Below are positions 1-5,109 of a stretch of 5,109 nucleotides of DNA, piece by piece. Each line of letters starts with the position of its first letter. Position 1 is the first letter of the stretch. The stretch is from Clostridium sp. AM30-24. Its GTDB lineage: Bacteria; Bacillota; Clostridia; Lachnospirales; Lachnospiraceae. Made by a program: the position numbers and the translations under genes. The notes under the pieces are model-generated. The model saw only the letters and a program-made list of their open reading frames with translations, had not been told where the DNA came from and did not search any database. The stretch lies in assembly GCF_003480435.1 (NCBI RefSeq), contig NZ_QUJB01000046.1, forward strand, positions 1-5,109, written 5' to 3'.

Positions 1-579
1 ACGAAGGTCATCCTCTCCTGCATCCTGTACCTGAACAGCTGTCGTGTGATAGAGAATCATTTCTGTAAGGACGCAGACCCTGTGGCGGCCGCAATGTGGA
101 TGAAATGCGAAAAAGAAAAGAGATCCCTGGTTATCCCGATCAACAGTGAAGAACTGTATCGGTTTGGACTTCCAAGGACCTCAGCTACATTGAACCGGCG
201 CGGAATCTGTTATCAGGGACTCTGGTATGTGAGTGAGAATTATAAGGAGTTCTTAGAGAGCCATAACATAGGCGAGATCGTGAGGATCTGCTATGACCCA
301 GAAGATGTATCGCGTCTGTTTCTGCTGAATGGGATGAATTATATTCCATTTGAGCTTTCCAGACATTCCAAGCAATATGCCGGAGCAACCGAAAGTGAAT
401 ATCAGATGAAGCGTAAGGCAGAGCGGGACAGCCGGAAGGAATCGGAACTTAGGGATACCGAAGGACGGGTCCGGCTTTTAAAGGATATCGAGTCCGTGGT
501 GAAACAGGCAGAGTACCGGGATAAGAATAAGATTTCAACGAAACGCATGGAGCAGGCGAAGGAGATGGAACGGGTATGA
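1..579 (+). CDS. tnsB: TnsB-like transposase (Mu/Tn7 DDE family), C-terminal part only
   Basis: This is the last 192 codons of a transposase; the reading frame is open to the left window edge, so the GTG at position 46 is internal and not the start. In the TnsB/MuA family this protein binds the transposon ends and catalyses strand transfer with an RNase H-fold DDE site. The visible part begins in what looks like the last helix of the catalytic domain (YLNS at residues 11-14 of the visible part, matching the usual Y-N motif). It continues through the Mu transposase C-terminal beta-barrel, roughly residues 38-115, recognisable by RRGICYQGLWY and the following VRICYDPEDVSRLFL. The last 70 or so residues are strongly charged and probably helical; in relatives such a tail contacts TnsC. 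The catalytic D, D and E residues lie outside the window, so activity cannot be judged. The stop overlaps the next start (ATGA), which marks it as first visible gene of the tnsB-tnsC-tniQ operon. The family call is confident; the specific symbol rests on the neighbours. Confidence 0.88.
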   Translation, partial: TKVILSCILYLNSCRVIENHFCKDADPVAAAMWMKCEKEKRSLVIPINSEELYRFGLPRTSATLNRRGICYQGLWYVSENYKEFLESHNIGEIVRICYDPEDVSRLFLLNGMNYIPFELSRHSKQYAGATESEYQMKRKAERDSRKESELRDTEGRVRLLKDIESVVKQAEYRDKNKISTKRMEQAKEMERV

Positions 580-2087
580 AAAAGTATCAGAAACAGAGTG
601 GAATGACCGTGGACGCAGAATATGGAGAAGAACAGGGAAATCCCTTCTTTGAGGCATTGCCGGAGATCTTTGGAAAAGATGAGGTGATGAAGCAGCTTAG
701 AAGTCAGATCCCTTATCCAAAAGACATTCAGAAGATGTCACCGGAGGAACGGAGAAGAGAAGTCATGGAGATCTCCAAGTGGTTTTATCCCATGGATTAC
801 ATGTATACGATCTATGATATGCTTTATCGTGCAATGTCAGCAACTTATCAGACAAAGAACATCGTGGACCACATCCGCCAGATGAATGACTTGTATACAG
901 ATTTCCGTACCGGACGGGAACGGGAGTTTCAGTATGCAACCCAGGCATATACCGGAGCTGTCTTAGGTGTTCCAGGAATCGGAAAGACATCGACGGTCCA
1001 GAGATGTCTCTCTCTGATGCCGCAGGTCATTGTCCACACGAATTATGGTGGGAAACCTATGTATACCAAGCAGATCAACTATCTGTTCGTGGAGTGCCCG
1101 TCTGATTGCTCCGTGAGAACCCTGGCATTTAATATTTTCTCAGCAATCGACCGCGCAATCGGTTCCGACTACTTAAAACAGGCAACCTACCAGAGAGCGG
1201 TGGCAGCCAGTGCCACAACAACAAAGCTGAAGATTATCTGCATGAATCATCACATTGGACTGATCGTCATTGATGAGATCCAGAACGCAATCCAGACGGC
1301 GGTCAAGAACCGGCAGCTTAAGCCCTTAGTAAAGTTTCTGGTGGAACTTACGAACGAGACATCAACAGGGATCTGCTTCTGCGGAACGATGGAGGCTGAA
1401 GATCTCTTCATGAGTCAGGAACACTTGAAGCGGAGAACCAGAGGATTCCGGCTTCTGCCATTAAAATATGATGTGACATACCGGAAGTTCATCACAGAAC
1501 TCTGGGATTCCCAGATGGTGCTTCAAAAGACGGAACTCACCGAAAAATTGATGAAACAGATCTATGACCTCTCGGCCGGGATCCCGTCCTACATCGTGAA
1601 GATCTTCCAGGAGGCACAGGTCCAGGCAATCCTCACAGGGAAGGAGAAACTTTCCTATGAGGTGTTGAAACAGGCCGTCATGTGTCTTGGAATCGAAGTA
1701 CCGAAAACATATGGATGGAGTGGAACTTCCATTTCTGACTTTACGGTGCAGGAAGTAACCGTGAATGAAGAAGCGGTGGAATCCGTGGAGATAGAAGTGC
1801 AGACTACCGAAGAAACATCCCTGGAGGGAGACTGCCAGGAAGAGATTTCCTTAGATCCCGTGGATGGTAGAAGGGATAAACTGGACGCAAGAGACATCAT
1901 GGACGAAGAGTTACCAGGGAGCGCAGAAAAAACCTCTTCAAAGCGATTCTATGCAGTGAAACGCGGCCGCAAAAAATCCGAGCGCGATGACTCGGATCTT
2001 CTGGAACTTTGGGCGGAGAACCCGTCTGCGGATGTGCTGCTTCTGAATCTTGAACAATTCCATATGTTAGAAAGAAGGTGCTTCTGA
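576..2087 (+). CDS. tnsC: TnsC/TniB-like AAA+ ATPase, transposition regulator
   Basis: The 503-residue protein is a AAA+ ATPase of the type that, in Tn7-like elements, assembles on target DNA with ATP and links the target selector to TnsB. Visible motifs are Walker A GVPGIGKT at residues 131-138, Walker B LIVIDE at about 229-234, a sensor-1-like GICFCGT segment soon after, and the RR pair in LKRRTRGFRL as a likely arginine-finger region. The AAA+ core ends near residue 388. It is followed by an acidic, probably disordered stretch (about 391-445) and a basic patch (about 456-470, KRFYAVKRGRKK) before a short hydrophobic end; such a tail could be the contact site for TniQ or TnsB, which is inference. 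The ATG at 576 overlaps the tnsB stop as ATGA, and AAGGAG at 559-564 lies 11 bases upstream, a little far but usable; coupling with tnsB probably dominates. The C terminus overlaps tniQ. All key ATPase motifs look intact. Confidence 0.9.
   Translation: MKKYQKQSGMTVDAEYGEEQGNPFFEALPEIFGKDEVMKQLRSQIPYPKDIQKMSPEERRREVMEISKWFYPMDYMYTIYDMLYRAMSATYQTKNIVDHIRQMNDLYTDFRTGREREFQYATQAYTGAVLGVPGIGKTSTVQRCLSLMPQVIVHTNYGGKPMYTKQINYLFVECPSDCSVRTLAFNIFSAIDRAIGSDYLKQATYQRAVAASATTTKLKIICMNHHIGLIVIDEIQNAIQTAVKNRQLKPLVKFLVELTNETSTGICFCGTMEAEDLFMSQEHLKRRTRGFRLLPLKYDVTYRKFITELWDSQMVLQKTELTEKLMKQIYDLSAGIPSYIVKIFQEAQVQAILTGKEKLSYEVLKQAVMCLGIEVPKTYGWSGTSISDFTVQEVTVNEEAVESVEIEVQTTEETSLEGDCQEEISLDPVDGRRDKLDARDIMDEELPGSAEKTSSKRFYAVKRGRKKSERDDSDLLELWAENPSADVLLLNLEQFHMLERRCF
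2073..2080 (+). promoter_or_regulatory. Ribosome binding site for tniQ
   Basis: AGAAGGTG ends six bases before the ATG at 2087. The GTG of this same stretch (2078-2080) would be an alternative in-frame start for tniQ, but it sits within the Shine-Dalgarno sequence and has no good site of its own. The site therefore decides in favour of ATG 2087. Confidence 0.7.
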
Positions 2088-3319
2088 TGCTTCAATACTT
2101 TCCAACACCTTACCCGGACGAACTTTGGTACAGCGTCTTAGGAAGATATCATGTCAGATCCGGCAATCCGAACAGTGCAACGACTCTTAGGGAACTATTT
2201 GGAGAGGAGAGCGTCGGAGGAATGGGAAACTTCCTGCCAAACTGCGGGATCCGGCGAGTGGCTGAGAAATTGCCGGAGGGAGTCTTAGATGAGAGAGAGG
2301 TTGCCTTGAACCACACATTGTTCCCATATACCTTCCGGTTTCAGGACTTAGCAACGAAAGAAAGACTACTGGAACAGGCGTTAAGCGAAAAAGTGAAATT
2401 TCCAATCAAGCTGCCGAAGCCATACACATCCACGGTACTGAAATACTGTCCGCTCTGCATGAGAGAGGACAGGGAGCGCTATGGAGAGGCTTACTGGCAT
2501 GTTACCCATCAGATCCCTTATGTGACCATATGCACGAAACACAGGTGCAGACTAAGGATGAAGGCTGACATGAAAAAATGGACACTCAACGATAATCTGT
2601 TCCTTCCGATGGATAAAGAGGAGATAGAGGCAGACTTGGACATTACGGAGACAGAAGCAGAACTCTCCGGTATTCTTGTGAAATATCAGGAACTTCCAAT
2701 AGAAAAAGGACCTATGGAAACCCACAATAACCTTTACGAGGGATTATTGAACTCCGACTATGGAATCGCCAGGAAGGACAAGAACTTTTCCATTGATTAC
2801 AAGAGAGTGGAGGCAGACCTCCTGGAACGCTTCGGAAAGGACTTCATAGAGGAACATTTTGGAACGTCCGTCATGCGGGCCGCAATCTTCGGAAATGTTC
2901 GGAACTGGAACTATAAGCTTCCAGAAAGATATGCAATTCTATCCGCGCTGATCCATCAGGACCCAGAGGTTACTTTTTCTGAAGAGCGCATAGAAAATAA
3001 GACGGTCAGCCTGTTTCTGCAGATGAGCAAAGAACCGATGATCCGATCCAAAAAGTATGTTGCGAGATCCCTGGGAGTGAAGGAAAAGCACTTGGATATC
3101 CTGGCACACAATCTGAACGTGATCCCATTCTGGGAGCAGAAGCCAGACGCAGAGAGAGCGAAGGAGTACAGAGGGTATGTATGTTTTACGGAGGATGAAT
3201 GGGCGTATGTTCAAGACTCGGTTTCGAAATATGGGTTTCAAAGTTCGTCTGCGTTCATCCGGTTCTGCGTGGGACAGTATCGGGACAGGGAAAACATGCA
3301 TTTCATAATAAATGATTGA
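2087..3319 (+). CDS. tniQ: TniQ/TnsD-like target-selection protein with C-terminal DNA-binding extensions
   Basis: This 410-residue protein belongs to the TniQ family, which in Tn7-like elements recognises the target (a DNA site, or a CRISPR effector in some elements) and recruits TnsC. The N terminus shows the family signature FPTPYPDELWYSVLGRYH. A zinc-binding module follows with CPLC at 121-124, WHVTHQIP, and CTKH at 149-152. The middle region (around FGKDFIEEHFG and RNWNYKLPERY) resembles the TnsD-type C-terminal region. Residues 320-345 (RSKKYVARSLGVKEKHLDIL) look like a helix-turn-helix, and 363-398 (VCFTEDEW, then GFQSSSAFIRF) look like a ribbon-helix-helix. These two assignments are mine from pattern only. 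The start chosen is ATG 2087, in a TGATG overlap with the tnsC stop; a GTG at 2078 would add three residues. At 410 residues it is longer than minimal TniQ proteins and shorter than E. coli TnsD (about 500). This favours sequence-specific DNA targeting rather than a CRISPR partner; no cas gene is visible. Confidence 0.88.
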   Translation: MLQYFPTPYPDELWYSVLGRYHVRSGNPNSATTLRELFGEESVGGMGNFLPNCGIRRVAEKLPEGVLDEREVALNHTLFPYTFRFQDLATKERLLEQALSEKVKFPIKLPKPYTSTVLKYCPLCMREDRERYGEAYWHVTHQIPYVTICTKHRCRLRMKADMKKWTLNDNLFLPMDKEEIEADLDITETEAELSGILVKYQELPIEKGPMETHNNLYEGLLNSDYGIARKDKNFSIDYKRVEADLLERFGKDFIEEHFGTSVMRAAIFGNVRNWNYKLPERYAILSALIHQDPEVTFSEERIENKTVSLFLQMSKEPMIRSKKYVARSLGVKEKHLDILAHNLNVIPFWEQKPDAERAKEYRGYVCFTEDEWAYVQDSVSKYGFQSSSAFIRFCVGQYRDRENMHFIIND

Positions 3320-3344
3320 AAACCAGTTCGATTCTGTATAAAAT
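3316..3344 (+). promoter_or_regulatory. Sigma-A-type promoter for the cargo gene
   Basis: TTGAAA at 3316-3321 and TAAAAT at 3339-3344 each match the sigma-70/sigma-A consensus at five of six positions and are separated by exactly 17 bases. The -35 box overlaps the tniQ stop codon. Transcription would start near 3351, about 38 bases before the ATG at 3389. The element implies that the downstream gene can be transcribed apart from the transposition operon. An alternative -10, TATAAA at 3337, would give a poorer 15-base spacer. Confidence 0.55.
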
Positions 3345-3365
3345 GAAAATAGAAGCGTACAGAAT
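3331..3365. repeat. Inverted repeat over the promoter, operator-like
   Basis: ATTCTGTA at 3331-3338 is repeated in inverted form as TACAGAAT at 3358-3365, a perfect 8-base match with a 19-base centre. The left arm lies directly upstream of the proposed -10 box and the right arm just after the proposed transcription start, the layout expected of a repressor operator. Centre-to-centre spacing is 27 bases, more than the one or two helical turns typical of a simple dimer site. It could also be a weak hairpin in the leader RNA or a pair of TnsB-type sites. An 8-base repeat can also occur by chance. Confidence 0.4.
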
Positions 3366-3375
3366 GAAATGGTGA

Positions 3376-3382
3376 AGAGGTG
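3376..3382 (+). promoter_or_regulatory. Ribosome binding site for the cargo gene
   Basis: AGAGGTG ends six bases before the ATG at 3389. A GTG start at 3380 would overlap this site and leave itself with only a weaker upstream match, so the ATG is preferred. Confidence 0.65.
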
Positions 3383-3388
3383 AAATGT

Positions 3389-4234
3389 ATGGATTGGTTA
3401 GACTATCGGGAAAAACTAGGAATAGGATTTAACGATAAAGGAAAAGTAAAATATTTTTATAACAAAATTTCTAATGTATTGCGCGATTTGCATGTACGCG
3501 GAGTATGTATACTTACCGCAGGTGAATACATCAAATTTTGTAACATGACAGGAACTGTTATGAACATGAGTGGAGTTGATGGAGTCTATTTTGGTGATGA
3601 ATTTGGAGAGATAGTTGAGGTCTTGTTTAATCACATGAAATCGCTGAATGAATTTTTAGCTTTTTATATTGCATTTTTGAATTGCCAAGACAATACAATT
3701 GAAAGATATTATTCTCGTGACGATTTTAAAAATTTATTAGTTACTGGTTTAAGAGAAGCACATATCCAGCATGAAGTATTAGAGGACCAGGACGGATATT
3801 TTGTATTTCCGGCGGGTGATCCGATGATGGACAAGAATCTGGTTTCCGATGTATTGTCATGGTTAGATAAATACCCAGGTGCTAAGAAAACATATGTCAA
3901 TGCATTGAAACAGTATGCGGATGGCATATATATAAGGGATGCTGCTGATAACCTTAGAAAAGCATTGGAAACTTTCCTGCAAGAGTTTTTACAAAATGAT
4001 AAGAACTTGGATAATAACAAAGGTGAAATCTGCAAATATTTGACATCACAGGGTGCCGATCCAAGCATAGGTGGAATGTATAAGTCTATAATTTCCACGT
4101 ATAAAGACATCAATGATAAAACAGTTAAGCATAACGATAAGATTGATGCACGTCTGTTAGAATTTTTATTATACCAGACGGGATTACTGATCCGTATGGT
4201 ATTAAGAGTATCTGGACAGATAGAGGGCAACTAA
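3389..4234 (+). CDS. Uncharacterised protein, possible HEPN/abortive-infection C-terminal domain; likely cargo
   Basis: The 281-residue protein is not firmly recognised. It has no signal peptide or clear membrane segment and is probably cytoplasmic. The N-terminal half (to about residue 125) is mixed and aromatic-rich. The C-terminal part from residue 183 (RDAADNLRKALETFLQEFL) through KHN at 247-249 to LLEFLLYQTGLLIRMVL looks all-helical and resembles HEPN-type or Abi C-terminal domains, which often carry a conserved R/K-x-H in the last helices. The canonical HEPN RNase motif R-x4-6-H is not present: the residues before H248 include no arginine, so a nuclease role is unproven. The gene is AT-richer than its neighbours (a hand count of 3661-3720 gives 25% GC, against 52% for 1261-1320 in tnsC), suggesting separate acquisition. 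It has its own promoter, leader and terminator. Its place after tniQ is where Tn7-like elements carry cargo or accessory target selectors. A GTG at 3380 would add three residues. A defence role is a guess. Confidence 0.75.
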   Translation: MDWLDYREKLGIGFNDKGKVKYFYNKISNVLRDLHVRGVCILTAGEYIKFCNMTGTVMNMSGVDGVYFGDEFGEIVEVLFNHMKSLNEFLAFYIAFLNCQDNTIERYYSRDDFKNLLVTGLREAHIQHEVLEDQDGYFVFPAGDPMMDKNLVSDVLSWLDKYPGAKKTYVNALKQYADGIYIRDAADNLRKALETFLQEFLQNDKNLDNNKGEICKYLTSQGADPSIGGMYKSIISTYKDINDKTVKHNDKIDARLLEFLLYQTGLLIRMVLRVSGQIEGN

Positions 4235-4244
4235 ATAGTGTTAT

Positions 4245-4279
4245 AAGAGTCAGGAGTCGTAACAGTTTCCCTGACTCTT
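4245..4279 (+). terminator. Rho-independent terminator of the cargo gene
   Basis: AAGAGTCAGG at 4245-4254 pairs perfectly with CCTGACTCTT at 4270-4279, giving a 10-base stem with a 15-base loop, and a run of T (TTTTTCTTT, 4278-4286) follows on the plus strand. It lies 10 bases after the cargo gene stop and 5 bases beyond the stop of the converging minus-strand gene. On the minus strand only a short TTAT follows the stem, so it may terminate that transcript weakly as well. Confidence 0.85.
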
Positions 4280-4284
4280 TTTCT

Positions 4285-5109
4285 TTACCCATATGTTGGG
4301 ATTTTTATGTCGATCAATTTTACATTCTTGGAATCCTGGTATGTGGAGTATGAAGTCACGTTTCCCTTTGAATCAAGCAATGCACATACAAAAGAATTAT
4401 CGCCGTCATCGACTTCCCGCATAGACATGGGTGAGCGGTGAATCTTGTGGAGATCTTCGCTCCAGCTGTTTCCCATTGGCAGGATCCGCTGATAAGGGAG
4501 ATTTGAACAAAAAGGATCGGCGGCCGGAGTCTTGGAGAGTGAAAGGATTACTGGACGCGGAATAAGGTTTTCTGTTGGGAAGGAATGGATCGCATAGTCC
4601 AGGTTCTTTGGATCCAGGGACGAGAGAGCAATATAAATTCCCGGTTCCTTTGTAAGTTCATAGAGGCTTATGGCATCCAGAGGTGACTCGCAGATGAAGA
4701 GTGGATAGTCATCTTCATAGGTTTCGATGTTAGTTTCCATCATGGAGAAAACGTGATTGATGGAAAGAAAGGTATCGGAGGAGAACCACCAGAATCCTAA
4801 AGGATTCTCTGTATAAATAAGCTTCTGAGATCCGCTCTGTTTTGTATTCTGGAGGAGGTAGTAATTTTGATCAGCATTTGCGAAGCAGGCATAGTGACGT
4901 CCCACTCCAGGGACTGTCGTGGCATATAACTTTTTCATGTATATCAAATTTCGGAAGATCCGGTTGCTGATGTTACACTCGTTGATGATATAGTTCTGAA
5001 GGGCACTGATGTTGCCAGTGTCCGGCGGAACACGGAAAGTGTGGATGTCCGCTTTCAGAGGTGCCGCTGGCTTTTTATATTTGTGAGTGACATCATGACC
5101 AAGTGAAAA
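4285..5109 (-). CDS. DUF3991/TOPRIM domain protein of conjugative elements, N terminus outside window
   Basis: The frame is open on the minus strand to the right window edge, giving 274 codons before the TAA; the TTG at 4947 is an internal codon, since the upstream sequence (HDVTHKYKK, then LQNYIINECNISNRIFRNLI) continues the family pattern. The DUF3991 part covers roughly visible residues 35-105, with LYAT, HYACFANAD and YYLLQNT matching its typical layout. A TOPRIM-like domain follows, with the acidic motif ESPLD (codons near 4675-4689) and a late WSEDLHKIH resembling the DWNE-L segment of related primase-like proteins. The usual D-x-D seems replaced by LSLSKTPAAD (near 4516-4545), so the metal site may be incomplete. 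Such proteins are common on plasmids and ICEs of Firmicutes near relaxase and conjugation genes; their biochemical function is not well established. The family's N-terminal zinc-finger-like CHC2 part would lie beyond the window. It converges on the cargo gene. Whether it belongs to the Tn7-like cargo or to the host element is unclear. Confidence 0.8.
   Translation of the reverse strand, partial: FSLGHDVTHKYKKPAAPLKADIHTFRVPPDTGNISALQNYIINECNISNRIFRNLIYMKKLYATTVPGVGRHYACFANADQNYYLLQNTKQSGSQKLIYTENPLGFWWFSSDTFLSINHVFSMMETNIETYEDDYPLFICESPLDAISLYELTKEPGIYIALSSLDPKNLDYAIHSFPTENLIPRPVILSLSKTPAADPFCSNLPYQRILPMGNSWSEDLHKIHRSPMSMREVDDGDNSFVCALLDSKGNVTSYSTYQDSKNVKLIDIKIPTYG

Noticed and set aside
46..48. 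GTG as start of the first gene
   Set aside because: The frame is open upstream to base 1 and the residues there match the end of a transposase catalytic domain, so the gene begins outside the window.
85..1970. Two GCGGCCGC octamers (85-92 and 1963-1970) as possible repeat or cloning scars
   Set aside because: Both sit in frame within conserved coding sequence and have unrelated flanks, so they are likely coincidental.
2939..3301. A 120-codon minus-strand open frame inside tniQ
   Set aside because: It is a shadow of the well-supported tniQ frame, with composition that does not resemble a real protein family.
1..3319. CRISPR-associated transposon
   Set aside because: No CRISPR repeats or cas genes are seen, and the TniQ is longer than the minimal form typical of CRISPR-guided systems; genes beyond the window could still change this.
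3364..3383. Very short open frames before the cargo gene as a leader peptide
   Set aside because: They are three and four codons long, lack a proper ribosome site and show no attenuator structure.
3709..4230. A 173-codon minus-strand open frame opposite the cargo gene
   Set aside because: It lies wholly within the plus-strand gene, which has a promoter, ribosome site and terminator in its own direction; the antisense frame shows no recognisable domain.
4945..4947. TTG as start of the DUF3991 gene
   Set aside because: In-frame sequence up to base 5109 has no stop and continues the DUF3991 pattern, so the start is beyond the window.

Overview
The window looks like part of a mobile genetic element in a low-to-moderate GC Firmicute, probably a gut Clostridia/Lachnospiraceae-type bacterium. 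This is inferred from codon choice (many AGA, GGA and CTT codons), purine-rich Shine-Dalgarno sequences and the character of the genes. No host chromosomal or taxonomic marker gene is present, so the assignment is tentative.

Bases 1-3319 hold three tightly packed plus-strand genes of a Tn7/Mu-type transposition module: the 3' end of a TnsB-like transposase (cut by the left window edge), a complete TnsC-like AAA+ ATPase and a complete TniQ/TnsD-like target-selection protein. Adjacent genes overlap by a few bases at ATGA and TGATG junctions, so they are almost certainly one translationally coupled operon. In known Tn7-like elements TnsB binds the transposon ends and performs strand transfer, TnsC is the ATP-dependent matchmaker, and TniQ/TnsD picks the target. 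The TniQ protein here seems to carry extra C-terminal DNA-binding segments: a helix-turn-helix-like stretch followed by a ribbon-helix-helix-like stretch.

Bases 3320-4284 hold one gene of different character. It is AT-richer than the operon, has its own good sigma-A-type promoter overlapping the end of tniQ, an operator-like inverted repeat spanning the promoter, and a strong intrinsic terminator. Its C-terminal half resembles the helical HEPN/abortive-infection C-terminal type, so it may be a defence cargo gene, but the family assignment is weak.

Bases 4285-5109 hold the 3' part of a minus-strand gene for a DUF3991/TOPRIM protein, a family common on conjugative plasmids and integrative conjugative elements. 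It runs off the right edge and converges on the cargo gene at the terminator. Its TOPRIM domain keeps the E-x3-D motif but appears to lack the usual D-x-D.

No stretch over 300 bases lacks a gene. No transposon end, target-site duplication, CRISPR array, tRNA or rRNA was recognised, so the limits of the transposon and its relation to the DUF3991 gene cannot be settled from this window.
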